A DNA stretch of 64,000 nt from Chloroflexota bacterium. Its GTDB lineage: Bacteria; Chloroflexota; UBA11872. The translations under genes and the position numbers were made by a program. Below the pieces are notes generated by a model. The model saw only the letters and a program-made list of their open reading frames with translations. It was not told the origin of the DNA and did no database searches. This document shows positions 52,374-61,277 of this stretch, in pieces. Numbering within the stretch: position 1 is the stretch's first letter; each line of letters begins with the position of its first letter. Location of the stretch: positions 1 to 64,000 of the forward strand of contig JAJDZU010000017.1 of assembly GCA_022824495.1 (NCBI GenBank). Reading direction: 5' to 3'.

Positions 52374-52709
52374 TTATTCCCGCTCGGTTTCCGACGACTC
52401 GGCTGCGCCGCACTCCTTGACTTCCGGCGACTCAGTCGAGCCGTTCTCGCTAATTTCCGACGACTCGGCCTTGCCACGCTCCGGCGGCGGTTCGTTCGTA
52501 CCAACGACCTGGCGGACACGACCCACCACGCCCGCGGCCGAGGCGCCCGTCGTTCGCGCAGCCTCTTTGCCGGTCGCCTGGACTCGGACAGCTCCCGCCT
52601 TCGCCCAGGCCGCGAGCGGCCGGCCAGCCTCCACGGCTTTTCGATTGAATCGGACTATGACCGCACCGGCAACTAGCAGTGCCGTAACAGTCCCAAGTAG
52701 CTTCTTCAT
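52374..52709 (-). CDS. Small single-span membrane protein
   Basis: 111 residues. GGAGG 7 bp before ATG 52709. One N-terminal membrane helix (LLGTVTALLVAGAVIV), then a basic segment (VRVQATGKEAARTTGASAAG) and an acidic Ser/Glu-rich tail with repeats of ESSE/ESPE type. Resembles YtxH-like proteins in layout only; no family assigned. Confidence 0.65.
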   Translation of the reverse strand: MKKLLGTVTALLVAGAVIVRFNRKAVEAGRPLAAWAKAGAVRVQATGKEAARTTGASAAGVVGRVRQVVGTNEPPPERGKAESSEISENGSTESPEVKECGAAESSETERE

Positions 52710-52884
52710 CGCGTTCCTCCATGCAAATCAGCAACCAGTTGCCGCTCAAGAACGAACCTCGATCCGTCCGCGGTAACGCACGCGGAAGCTGGTCCGTCAG
52801 GATCCGGTGGAGCGGCTCAGGCTCGATTCCTGGATTCGGCCAGTCATCCGATTGTAGGAGATAAAGCGGAGACCAAGCCCGGGT

Positions 52885-53979
52885 TCAATGGAAGCGAGTC
52901 GGTCCCAAGGGCGCCAGCAGTGGGTCATGCCGACCGTCGCATACGAAGTCGGCTACGAATTCGGCCGTTACGGGCGCCAGGGCGATGCCCTTGGTGAAGT
53001 GGCCGGTGGCGACGACGAGTCCCTGGACTGGCGTCGGGCCGATGACCGGGAAGCCATCGGCCGACTGGGGGCGGAAGCCCATCCAGGTCTCCACGATCTC
53101 GGCGTCCGTGAGTCCGGGGACGAGGGCCGCGGCATCACCGTGTACCCGCCGGATGGCGTCGGCGTCGATGTGGGCGTCGAACCCCACGTCTTCCTGCGTG
53201 GCGCCGAGCACGACGCGTCCGTCGGCGCGCGAGACGATGACGCCTTCCGGATAGTTGATTGCGCGGCGCGGACCCTCGGCGCGCACGGCGCACATCTGCC
53301 CCTTGCAGGGACGCACGGGCAGGCGGAAGCCCGGCGCGAGGCCGGCGCACCAGGCGCCTGCGGCAAGTACCACTGTTGGCGCGGCCACCGGACCGTCAGC
53401 CAAACCGACGCCCACGGCGCGGCTGCCGGTGACTTGAATGGATGTGGCGGGCGAGTCAGTCAAGACTTCGACGCCCGCCGACCGAACGGCCTGCTCCAGG
53501 GCCGCGGCGAGTGGGCGAGGGTCCAGCGAGGCGTCAGCCGGGAACAGTGCCGCCGTCTCAACAGGTCCGGTACACGACGGCTCCAGCGCGCGCAGTTCCC
53601 AAGGTGTCAGCAGTTCGGCCGGGTACGCGGCCGCGGTCAGCCAGGACACTCTCGACGTGAGTTCCGCGACGTCTTCGGCGTTGCGCGCGACGGCGAGGAT
53701 GCCGTCGGCACACCAACCCACCGCATCGGCCCCAACCTGCTCCAGGAAATCCGGATAGGCCGCGAGCGAGCGGCGCAGCAGGTCGAACAGGGGTCCCGGG
53801 CCAGCCCCGTAGTGGTGAGCGGCGATGATCCCCGCGGCGGCCCAGGTTGACTCGCGCGCCGGCCGCCCGCGCTCAATCAGCGAGACGCGCAGGCCGCGGC
53901 GCCGCAGTTCCCAGGCACAAGCCAGACCAACGATGCCGCCGCCCACAACCGCGACATCCGCGGTGCGTTCAGCGCTCAC
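52885..53979 (-). CDS. FAD-dependent glycine/D-amino-acid oxidase (ThiO-like)
   Basis: 364 residues. FAD-binding VAVVGGGIVGLACAWELRRRG with the GxGxxG fold at the N-terminus, STWAAAGIIAAHHYG, VVLAAGAWCAGL, VRPCKGQM, and GFRPQSADGFPVIGP at the C-terminal FAD loop. DAO family; ThiO oxidises glycine for thiazole synthesis, but other members oxidise D-amino acids or sarcosine. No thiG or thiS nearby, so the thiamine link is weak despite the uptake operon 7 kb away. A decayed partial copy lies just downstream. Stop overlaps no gene; the aldolase is 33 bp upstream. Confidence 0.85.
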   Translation of the reverse strand: MSAERTADVAVVGGGIVGLACAWELRRRGLRVSLIERGRPARESTWAAAGIIAAHHYGAGPGPLFDLLRRSLAAYPDFLEQVGADAVGWCADGILAVARNAEDVAELTSRVSWLTAAAYPAELLTPWELRALEPSCTGPVETAALFPADASLDPRPLAAALEQAVRSAGVEVLTDSPATSIQVTGSRAVGVGLADGPVAAPTVVLAAGAWCAGLAPGFRLPVRPCKGQMCAVRAEGPRRAINYPEGVIVSRADGRVVLGATQEDVGFDAHIDADAIRRVHGDAAALVPGLTDAEIVETWMGFRPQSADGFPVIGPTPVQGLVVATGHFTKGIALAPVTAEFVADFVCDGRHDPLLAPLGPTRFH

Positions 53980-54012
53980 CGCCTTGACGATCCGCTGCGG
54001 ATCGGACTCCGC

Positions 54013-54807
54013 CTAGGACCCATCCACGGCAGCTCGCAGCGCTTCGCCGTTCTGGGCCCACCAGCTGGAGAGGATGCCGATGTCGGTGCCGATGGAGAAG
54101 TGGGTCACGCCCATGTCCAGGTAGCGCTTGGCGTGGTCGGGCGAGCCGATCTCGGCGCGCGGCTGAATGCCCATGCCGAGCGCGGTCTTGATGACGTAGG
54201 CCTCGGCTTCGCGGACTTCAGGGGAGCCACCCTGGCCGGGCTTGTCGATGCTCATGGCGTAGTCGGTGGGACCGAACTGCACCATGTCCACGCCGCCGAC
54301 GCCAATAACGTTCTCAAGATTGCGTACGGCTTCGTCCTTCTCGATCATCAGCATCACGACGGCTTGTTCCAGCGCGTCCACGAATGCTTGGCTGCCGCCC
54401 TCGCGCACGTAGCCGGTGTCGCGACGCGAACCCGCGCCATGCTTACCGCCGGTGGACGGGGTGCTGGCCCGGACCGCCTGCACGCACTCGCGCGCTTCCT
54501 CCGGCGTTCGCACGTCCGCGAACAGCAGGTTCTGAATCCCCGAGCCGATGGCCCGAACCGTCAGGTAGGTCCGCGGCTCCTGCTCGATCTTCATCATGCC
54601 GCTGAAGTTGTCGAAGAGATCGATGGCGCGCCCGATGTTCTCCAGCGCGTAGAGGTCGTAGGGCGCGTACTCGGCCACGAATTCCACGTAGTCGTACTGT
54701 CCGGTCTGGCCAACCAGTTCAACGATCGCGGGCCAGGAGATGAGGACATGCGTGCTGTAGCTGGGCTGGCCGGCGTCCAGCAGTTCGCGAAGACGGTTAG
54801 GGCGCAT
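54013..54807 (-). CDS. HpcH/HpaI aldolase family protein
   Basis: 264 residues. MRPNRLRELLDAG start, DYVEFVAEYAPYDLYALENI, VMLMIEKDEAVRNLENVIGV with the metal-binding Glu, VDMVQFGPTDYAMSID with the metal-binding Asp, and VTHFSIGTDIGILSSWWA. The family cleaves 2-keto-3-deoxy acids or citramalyl-type CoA esters with a divalent metal. It stands between a ThiO-like oxidase and an enolase-superfamily gene, which suggests a short sugar-acid catabolic set: the dehydratase makes a 2-keto-3-deoxy acid and the aldolase splits it (inference). Confidence 0.88.
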   Translation of the reverse strand: MRPNRLRELLDAGQPSYSTHVLISWPAIVELVGQTGQYDYVEFVAEYAPYDLYALENIGRAIDLFDNFSGMMKIEQEPRTYLTVRAIGSGIQNLLFADVRTPEEARECVQAVRASTPSTGGKHGAGSRRDTGYVREGGSQAFVDALEQAVVMLMIEKDEAVRNLENVIGVGGVDMVQFGPTDYAMSIDKPGQGGSPEVREAEAYVIKTALGMGIQPRAEIGSPDHAKRYLDMGVTHFSIGTDIGILSSWWAQNGEALRAAVDGS

Positions 54808-54884
54808 GAAGGATTACCAATACGAATCGGCTGCCGCGCAGTGTTTCACACCGCCGCGAGCGGCGTCTCAGCCAGGCTCGGCGC

Positions 54885-55997
54885 TCAGGTCACCAGGTAC
54901 TCGCGCAGCGCCTCCCAGTTGACGTTCATGCCAAGGCCGGGCCCCTGCGGAAGGCGAACGGTCCCACGATCGGTAAGTTCCAACTTCTCGTGGAACATGA
55001 CGTCGTTCAGACCGGCCACATTGGGGTTGTAGTACTCGAGGATCAGCGGCATAGGGAAGGCCGCCAGCAGGTGGATGTGAATCTCCTGCAGGCCGTGCGG
55101 GGCGATGGGAATCTCGTAGGCCGCCGCCAGGGCCGCAACCCTTCGGTATTCGGTAATTCCGCCGAGCACCATCGCGTCTGGATTAAGGATGTCCACGGCG
55201 CCGGTTTCCAGGAGTTCGCGGAACCCCCAGCGGGTGTACTCGTTCTCGCCCGCGGCGACCGGCACGGTCGAGGAGCGGGCCGTCGCGGCGCTGCCGCGCA
55301 TGTTGTCCGGCGAGACCGGCTCCTCGAACCAGAAGGCGTCGTATTCCTCAAGGATGCGAGCCATGCGAACGGCGTCCGCCTGCACGTAGGCGTTGTTGGC
55401 ATCGACCAGCAGGTCGATGTCGGGGCCGATGGCGTCACGGACGGCGCGAATGCGGACCTCGTCTTCCCGCAGCGGCACCGCGCCGACCTTCATCTTGACG
55501 GCGTTGGCGCCCTGCTCCACGTAGCCCAGCATCTCGTCCTGCAACTCGGTCAGCCCCTTGCCCTCGGCGTAGTAGCCACCGGCAATGTAGGCGCGCACCT
55601 CGTCGGTGAATCCGCCGAGCACCTGGAAGAGCGGGCACTCGAAGGACTTGGCCACGATGTCCCAGAGCGCGATGTCGATGGCCGAAATGGCCCGCGTGGT
55701 CAGGCCCTTCCGGCCGAAGATCTTGGGCTGGTAGAGCGATTCCCAGATGCGCTCGACGTTGCGCGGGTCCTCGCCGACCAGGGCCTGCCGCATGTCGTTG
55801 ACCGTGGCGATTGTGGCGTCGCCCTGCGCCGTGGCCGCAATGCCGCCCGCGCCGCAGATCCCAAAGCCCTCCAGGCCATCGTCGGTCGATATCCGCACCA
55901 CCACGTTCTTGGATGCGGTGTAGGTGTACTTCCCGTTGCTGATCGGGGTGTCGTAGGGCTTGGCGTACAGCTCGGCGGTGACGTCAGTGATCTTCAC
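54885..55997 (-). CDS. Mandelate racemase/muconate lactonizing enzyme superfamily protein
   Basis: About 370 residues from GTG 55997 (AAGAG upstream); ATG 56036 is the alternative. MR-type barrel: AVKMKVGAVPL with the K-x-K pair, metal ligands in LLVDANNAY, FWFEEPVSPDN and AAGENEYTRWG, and the His base in PIAPHGLQEIHIH. Such enzymes abstract a proton alpha to a carboxylate; many are sugar-acid dehydratases. Next to the HpcH aldolase, consistent with acid-sugar breakdown. Exact substrate unknown. Confidence 0.9.
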   Translation of the reverse strand: MKITDVTAELYAKPYDTPISNGKYTYTASKNVVVRISTDDGLEGFGICGAGGIAATAQGDATIATVNDMRQALVGEDPRNVERIWESLYQPKIFGRKGLTTRAISAIDIALWDIVAKSFECPLFQVLGGFTDEVRAYIAGGYYAEGKGLTELQDEMLGYVEQGANAVKMKVGAVPLREDEVRIRAVRDAIGPDIDLLVDANNAYVQADAVRMARILEEYDAFWFEEPVSPDNMRGSAATARSSTVPVAAGENEYTRWGFRELLETGAVDILNPDAMVLGGITEYRRVAALAAAYEIPIAPHGLQEIHIHLLAAFPMPLILEYYNPNVAGLNDVMFHEKLELTDRGTVRLPQGPGLGMNVNWEALREYLVT

Positions 55998-56064
55998 TCG
56001 GTGGCTCTTATTGACTGAAGGGACCAGCCGCAGCAAACCACGGCAGCGGGCGCGCGGTCAATCA

Positions 56065-56931
56065 CTAGCGGGCAACGCTCGGCTGGTCCACCACCATGAA
56101 CGAGGTTTCAGCCGCCACGGCACCGTCGACAGTGATCGCAACCGAGTGTTTGCCAACGCAGTTGGTCTCGTCCACGTAGAAGGCAAAGTACCCGCGGCGC
56201 AGCGCCTGCTGGGGGCCTGTTTCGTATTCGCCGCCGCAACTGCCGGAACTCCAGCGGAATCCAAGCCGAGCCCCCTCGCGCACGTCACGAAACTCGACGC
56301 TGATGAATATCCGGTCGTCGAGTCCAAAGACTTCGGACACGTTCTCCGGACGCTGCAGACCATCGACGGTCAGCGCGGTGGCGACACGGCCGATGTTCGC
56401 GCGCAGCGGAGTGGGCGACCGCGCCGGCGTCGGCGGCGGTGACGCCGGCTGCTGGGTGACCGTCGGCGATGCCGCGGGAGCCGCCGTGGTTGGGCCAGGC
56501 GACGGTGAAGGCGATGCAACCGACGGTGCGGTGGGCGACGGACTTGGCGAAGGCGATAGCGCCGTCCCCGTCGCCGTGGGCGGCGGACCGGCCGGCGGCG
56601 CTGTCGGCGGGGGCGTTGCCGGCGGCGTGGGCGTCGTCGCCGGGACCGCCGCGGCCGTAGGCGTCAAGGTAGACACAACGCGCGGAGCAGCGGCCGGCGA
56701 CGCCGCCGTCGGCATGGACGAACTCGCCGCGACAGTTGGCGCCGGGCTCTCGGACACCGGCGGCGCGCGTGTTGGCACCGTCACGCTTGGCGTCTCCGCG
56801 ACGTCGCCGTTGCAGGCCGCTATCAAAGCAATTGCCAGCCCCAGGCACACGTAGAGAAGCGCCGCCCTGGCGCGGGATATCGCTGGTGTTGTGCAGCGTT
56901 GCACGCCGATCCTCATCAGTCGCCGCAGCAT
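56065..56931 (-). CDS. Lipoprotein with Pro/Thr/Ala-rich linker
   Basis: About 288 residues. Signal peptide with lipobox ALIAACNG, then about 130 residues of Pro, Thr, Ser and Ala, then a C-terminal beta-rich domain (RVATALTVDGLQRPENVSEV, GFRWSSGSCGGEYETGPQQA, DETNCVGKHSVAITVDG). Probably a surface-exposed stalked domain. No family recognised. The linker style matches the 49454 binding protein. Confidence 0.7.
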   Translation of the reverse strand: MLRRLMRIGVQRCTTPAISRARAALLYVCLGLAIALIAACNGDVAETPSVTVPTRAPPVSESPAPTVAASSSMPTAASPAAAPRVVSTLTPTAAAVPATTPTPPATPPPTAPPAGPPPTATGTALSPSPSPSPTAPSVASPSPSPGPTTAAPAASPTVTQQPASPPPTPARSPTPLRANIGRVATALTVDGLQRPENVSEVFGLDDRIFISVEFRDVREGARLGFRWSSGSCGGEYETGPQQALRRGYFAFYVDETNCVGKHSVAITVDGAVAAETSFMVVDQPSVAR

Positions 56932-57074
56932 ATTTGGAATACCAAACTCGGACTAATCCAGGTAGCCAAAACGCTTGCTAAGCGTGCGTTGAGTCTAACA
57001 ACGACAGGCTCCAACTCTTCGGACACATATGAGACCGCGACAAACCGTCGCGGCGTTACGCGCGTCGCCCGGAA

Positions 57075-58058
57075 CTATCGTCCGTTGAGCGCCTCGTCCA
57101 GGCGGGTCAGAACCTGCTCGGTCGCAATGTCGAGCGGCGCGTCAACGGTGGCGCCCGCCGCCAGGGCATGGCCACCGCCGCCGAAGGCTGCCGCCACGCC
57201 GTCGATCCGCGGCCCCTGTGAACGCAGGCTCACGCGCGTGCGTGAAGCGTCCACTTCGTAGAACACCGCCACCGCCACCGCGTCCGCGACGTCCTGCAGT
57301 GCGTTCGGAATGCCCTGCGAGTCGGCGATGCGCGCCCCCACATCCGCCGCCATCCGCTCGCTGACCTGCGTCCAGACCACGCGCCCATCCTCCGACCGCA
57401 CCGCCGCCGCCAGCGCGGCGCCCAGCAATCGCGAGGCTTCGAATGTTCGTACGTTGAGCACCCGGCGCGGGACACCCGCCGTGGCGCCGCCCATCGCTTG
57501 CAGGGCGGCAGCCGCTCGCAGCGTGCGCGGACTGGTCTCCTTTGTCTGGAACCCGAGCGTGTCGGCCACCAGCCCGGCCTGCAGCGCGATGGCGCCATCG
57601 CGCGAGACGCCACAGCCCATCGTGCTTAGCAGCATCCAGATGACCTCAGCCGCGGCGGCGGCGTCAGCGACCACGTAGTTCACGTCGCCATAGCGCTCGT
57701 TGGTGACATGGTGGTCAATGTTCACGATCGGACGAATCGCGCGCAGCGCCGTTCGGACGTCCTCGTCGGCGCTCAGAAGGCCCATGCTGGCCGTGTCGAC
57801 GGAAAAGAGGACGTCGAACGGTCGGGCGTCCGGCGGCGACGCCAGCAGATCGGTCGTCAGAGCGTGGAATCTCTCAGTCCCAGGGATCGAGGCCATCACC
57901 GCATCGATGTTCTCGGGCTGATTGACTGCCAACACGGGCGAAGCGCCCAACGCCTCGAGAATCGCCGCCAGTCCAATGGCCGAACCAAGGCTGTCGGGGT
58001 CGGGGTTTCGATGCGACACGATGAGCGGACGCCGGGCTCGCCGAATGTGCGCCACCAC
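57075..58058 (-). CDS. DHH-family phosphoesterase (NrnA-like)
   Basis: 327 residues. LIVSHRNPDPDSLGSAIGLA (motif I), LFSVDTASMG, VNIDHHVTNERYG (DHH), DTLGFQTKETSPRT and the DHHA1 motif AAFGGGGHALAAGA. NrnA-type proteins hydrolyse nanoRNA and pAp; others in the family cleave pApA from c-di-AMP, which is of interest given darA in this genome. GTG 58058 or 58061 starts are equivalent. Confidence 0.88.
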   Translation of the reverse strand: MVAHIRRARRPLIVSHRNPDPDSLGSAIGLAAILEALGASPVLAVNQPENIDAVMASIPGTERFHALTTDLLASPPDARPFDVLFSVDTASMGLLSADEDVRTALRAIRPIVNIDHHVTNERYGDVNYVVADAAAAAEVIWMLLSTMGCGVSRDGAIALQAGLVADTLGFQTKETSPRTLRAAAALQAMGGATAGVPRRVLNVRTFEASRLLGAALAAAVRSEDGRVVWTQVSERMAADVGARIADSQGIPNALQDVADAVAVAVFYEVDASRTRVSLRSQGPRIDGVAAAFGGGGHALAAGATVDAPLDIATEQVLTRLDEALNGR

Positions 58059-58249
58059 CGCGCCGCGGACGTCAGGCTGACAGGATGCGTCGCGGATGGG
58101 TGAAGGTCCTTGGGCGTGGGCGCACAGTCTGCGCCCATTTTATCGGCGCGGTGGGCCATTTCGAGGCCTTGCTACCAGCAGATCGCTTTCGCGTGCTAGG
58201 TTCAGGGGAGCGAACGGAATACTCTGTCCAACAGTCGCTGGGGGATCGC

Positions 58250-58717
58250 ATGAGCGCGGTTGAAACGGGCGAACGCATTGGCCTGCCACAGGACCAGCCA
58301 CCGGCCGAGCGGATGTCGCTGCCGATGGCCGCCCCGCCGTCTCCGGAACCGGCCGCCGCGGTGTCGCTGAGCCAGCGCGCCGCCCGAGCCTTCCGCGAGA
58401 TCCTGGATGGCAAGGGCGAGTCTTACGGCGCGCTCAAGGTCGCCGTCATGGGCGGCGGCTGCGCCGGAAACCAGTACGCCATGGCCATCGCCCGCGCCCC
58501 GGAACCCACCGACATTGTGCTGGAGTCTCGCGGCGTGGACATCTTCGTCGACAGTTCCAGCGCCCACATGATGGTCGGCGCCGAGATTGACTTCATTGAC
58601 AGCATGATGGGTCGCGGCTTCACGGTGAGGAACCCGAGCGCGGAGCAAACCTGCGGCTGCGGCAGTTCCTTCAACACCAACGGCGGCGGCGTAAAGCCGG
58701 GCGGCTGCACCGCCTAA
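58250..58717 (+). CDS. A-type iron-sulfur carrier (IscA/ErpA/HesB family)
   Basis: 155 residues from ATG 58250 with GGGGG upstream. The first ~40 residues are Pro-rich and unlike the family; the core starts VSLSQRAARAFREIL and carries the cysteines in GGGCAGNQY and TCGCGSSFN. VDIFVDSSSAHMMVGAEIDF is typical. Delivers Fe-S clusters to apoproteins. It is the only plus-strand gene in this block and faces the NrnA-like gene divergently. Confidence 0.88.
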   Translation: MSAVETGERIGLPQDQPPAERMSLPMAAPPSPEPAAAVSLSQRAARAFREILDGKGESYGALKVAVMGGGCAGNQYAMAIARAPEPTDIVLESRGVDIFVDSSSAHMMVGAEIDFIDSMMGRGFTVRNPSAEQTCGCGSSFNTNGGGVKPGGCTA

Positions 58718-58730
58718 GCGGCGGCTTCGC

Positions 58731-60257
58731 TCAGGCGCCGTAACCCAGGTCGGCCAGCGCCTCGCGCGCGGCCGCGGCTTCGTCCCACGGCTCCTCGCGG
58801 TCGGCGAATTGAATCGATTGTTCGTGGCCTTTGCCGGCCAGTACCACGGTATCGCCCGCACGGGCCAGGTCGAACGCTCGAGCGATGGCCTCGCGGCGGT
58901 CGTGAATGGTCTCGAATCGTGCACCGCCGCCGGTGCTGCCGGCGATTACGGCTTGAGCAATGTCCTCGGGTCGTTCTCGTCGGGGATCCTCGTTGGTGAC
59001 GATCGCCACGTCCGCGCCCTCCGCGGCGGCCCGGCCCAGCAGCGGGCGCTTCTCCGCGTCCTGATCCCCCGCGCTGCCAAACACCGCCAGTACCCGGCCG
59101 GGGGTGAATGCCCGAACCTCCGCCAGGCAGGCGGTCAGCGCCGCCGGCGTGTGGGCAAAGTCCACGATCACGTTAAACGGCTGGCCCGCCGCGACCGTCT
59201 CCATCCGACCCTTCACGGGAGCAAACGAAGCCAGCCGGTCCGCACCTGCCGACAGGTCGCCCGTGATGCTGCCCACGCAGGCCACGGCGGCCGCCACGTT
59301 GGCGACGTTCCAGCGACCGCGCAGGCGCGTCCGCGCTTCCCAACGGCCCCACGGCGATGAGCCGGCGATCACCAGGCCGTCGGGCGTGACGCCGGCGCAG
59401 CGCGCCGATACGTCGGCCGGGTTTACCTCTCCGAATGTCAGGACGTCGACCGGGCAGTTCGCGGCGAACTCCGAGGTAACCGGATCGTCGGCATTGAGTA
59501 CGGCGGCCTTGCCTCGCCCGTCGTCCGGCCCCTGATCCAGCAGGACCAGCAGCCGTCGCTTGGCGGCGCGGTATGCCTCCAGCGTGCCGTGCAGATCGAG
59601 GTGCTCATGGGTCACGTTGGTTACGACGGCCCGATCAAAGGCAAAGCCGTCCACGCGCGCCAGTTCCAGGGCGTGCGAGGCCACTTCAACCACGGCCCAG
59701 GCGTCGCCCTCCCCGACCATTTGAGCCAGGAGCCGGGCCACTACGGGGGCCTCCGGGGTCGTCAGTCGACCGGCCTTCTTCAAGTCGGCCCCGCCGGCCC
59801 GCGTGTTGACGGTCGTGAGTTCGCCGACTCCGCCTACGTAGGCGCCCAGCATCCAGGCGATGAGTCGCGAGGTGCTGGTCTTGCCGTCCGTGCCGGTGAC
59901 GCCCACGAGTCCCAACTTACGATCCGGCTCGCCCCAGAATCGGCGCGCCAGGCTGGCCAGCGCCACCCGGCCGTCCGGCACGATGGCCAGGCCAACGTCT
60001 GCCGGAGTCTCAACCGGACGTTCCGCCACGATGGCCGCCGCGCCAGCGGCCAGCGCGGCTGGTGCGTAGTCGTGGCCGTCGACCCGGAACCCCTGGCGAC
60101 AGACGAAGCACGATCCCGGCCGCACGTCCCTGGAATCAAGCGCAATATCGCGAATGCGGGCGCCGGACGGGCGTGTCAGTTGCGCGCCCGGCAGGCCCGC
60201 GATCAGCTCGTCAAAGGTCGGGTGCACCTGCCCGGCCTCAGCTTTGCGGTTGTCCAC
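58731..60257 (-). CDS. murE: UDP-N-acetylmuramoyl-tripeptide synthetase
   Basis: 508 residues, Mur ligase. LDSRDVRPGSCFVCRQG near the N-terminus, ATP-binding GVTGTDGKTSTSRL, carbamylated-Lys region, NVTHEHLDLHGT, and FAHTPAALTACL. The third-residue-selecting loop reads TNEDPRRERPE, not the DNPR of classical diaminopimelate enzymes, so the diamino acid added is uncertain. Overlaps the FemX-like gene by 20 bp. Confidence 0.92.
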   Translation of the reverse strand: MDNRKAEAGQVHPTFDELIAGLPGAQLTRPSGARIRDIALDSRDVRPGSCFVCRQGFRVDGHDYAPAALAAGAAAIVAERPVETPADVGLAIVPDGRVALASLARRFWGEPDRKLGLVGVTGTDGKTSTSRLIAWMLGAYVGGVGELTTVNTRAGGADLKKAGRLTTPEAPVVARLLAQMVGEGDAWAVVEVASHALELARVDGFAFDRAVVTNVTHEHLDLHGTLEAYRAAKRRLLVLLDQGPDDGRGKAAVLNADDPVTSEFAANCPVDVLTFGEVNPADVSARCAGVTPDGLVIAGSSPWGRWEARTRLRGRWNVANVAAAVACVGSITGDLSAGADRLASFAPVKGRMETVAAGQPFNVIVDFAHTPAALTACLAEVRAFTPGRVLAVFGSAGDQDAEKRPLLGRAAAEGADVAIVTNEDPRRERPEDIAQAVIAGSTGGGARFETIHDRREAIARAFDLARAGDTVVLAGKGHEQSIQFADREEPWDEAAAAREALADLGYGA

Positions 60258-61275
60258 GCCGGCGCTGAAGCGCGGTTCGCGCTCTCAACAGCCCCGAAGT
60301 CAGGACCCACGAGCGGACGCGTTGCAGCGCGAGATCGTATGTACCCGGATATTCCACCAGCCGTGGGTTGAAGCCCAGCTTGAAGCGATGCACGCCGGCC
60401 ATCGGGTCATGCGGATCGTCCGGATCGGCCATCCCCCAGAGGTCATAGCGCCGGCAGCCGCGCGCGCGCGCCCACTGCATGGCCGCCCACTGCGTGGCAT
60501 GCGGGGCCATGCGCCCGCGTTCGGCGTCCGACGACGCGCCATAGAGATAGACCGCCTCGGGACCGAACGCGACGACCATGAGCGCCGCCAGCGGCCGGCC
60601 CTCAAATCGCGCCACAAAGAGCGCCGCGTCGTCGCCGAACGTTTGCGCCACGTCGCGGTAATAGGACGCCGCATGCACAGCGAATCCCTGCCGCGCCGCC
60701 GTGGCGGTGGTCATCTCATAGAAGGCGTTGAAGCCAGCCTCGCTCGACTCCGCCACGACCTCCACGCCTCGCCGCCCAGCCAGCCGGATGTTGTAGCGCA
60801 TCTTGGACTTGAACGACGCCAGTATTTCCGAGTCGTCCGCCGCCAGATCCACAACAGCCGTCCGCGGGATCTGCACGAATGCCTCGGTCTTCCGAAACCC
60901 CAATGCCTCCAGCACGGCCGCGTGCCGGGCGTGCACGGGCTCGACCCGCAGCAGCGATGCCCCCAGGCGCCGGGCCTCCTCCGAGGCCGCCTCGATCAGC
61001 GCCCGAGCGTCCGCGTCCGATTCCGCCAGCGGACCCCGTGGGACGTAGGCCAACCCGACCGACGGACCCAGCGGCGGAACTCGGCGGGTTCGAGTCAGTA
61101 GCTGCACGCCCCCGCTCGGTGCTTCGGCGTCGCCCACGGCCAGCCGCGCCACCCGCCAGCCGTAGCGCGCCTTCAGGTCGCCCCAGGCGCCGGATTGCAG
61201 CAGGTTCGCGCCCGGGTGCGCCGCGGCGAACCGATTCCACTGGCGAGCGCTCGATACGGACCGGACCGGCGACAC
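60238..61275 (-). CDS. FemAB/FemX-like peptidyltransferase
   Basis: 345 residues, two GNAT-like subdomains. LLQSGAWGDLKARYGWRV (FemX start), SFKSKMRYNIRLAGRRGVEV, YLYGASSDAERGRMAPHATQ then WAAMQWARARGC, and HRFKLGFNPRLVEYPGTYDL. Adds an amino acid to the lipid II stem peptide or interpeptide bridge from aminoacyl-tRNA. Directly linked with murE, so cross-bridge synthesis is likely. Confidence 0.92.
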   Translation of the reverse strand: MSPVRSVSSARQWNRFAAAHPGANLLQSGAWGDLKARYGWRVARLAVGDAEAPSGGVQLLTRTRRVPPLGPSVGLAYVPRGPLAESDADARALIEAASEEARRLGASLLRVEPVHARHAAVLEALGFRKTEAFVQIPRTAVVDLAADDSEILASFKSKMRYNIRLAGRRGVEVVAESSEAGFNAFYEMTTATAARQGFAVHAASYYRDVAQTFGDDAALFVARFEGRPLAALMVVAFGPEAVYLYGASSDAERGRMAPHATQWAAMQWARARGCRRYDLWGMADPDDPHDPMAGVHRFKLGFNPRLVEYPGTYDLALQRVRSWVLTSGLLRARTALQRRRGQPQS

Positions 61276-61277
61276 GG

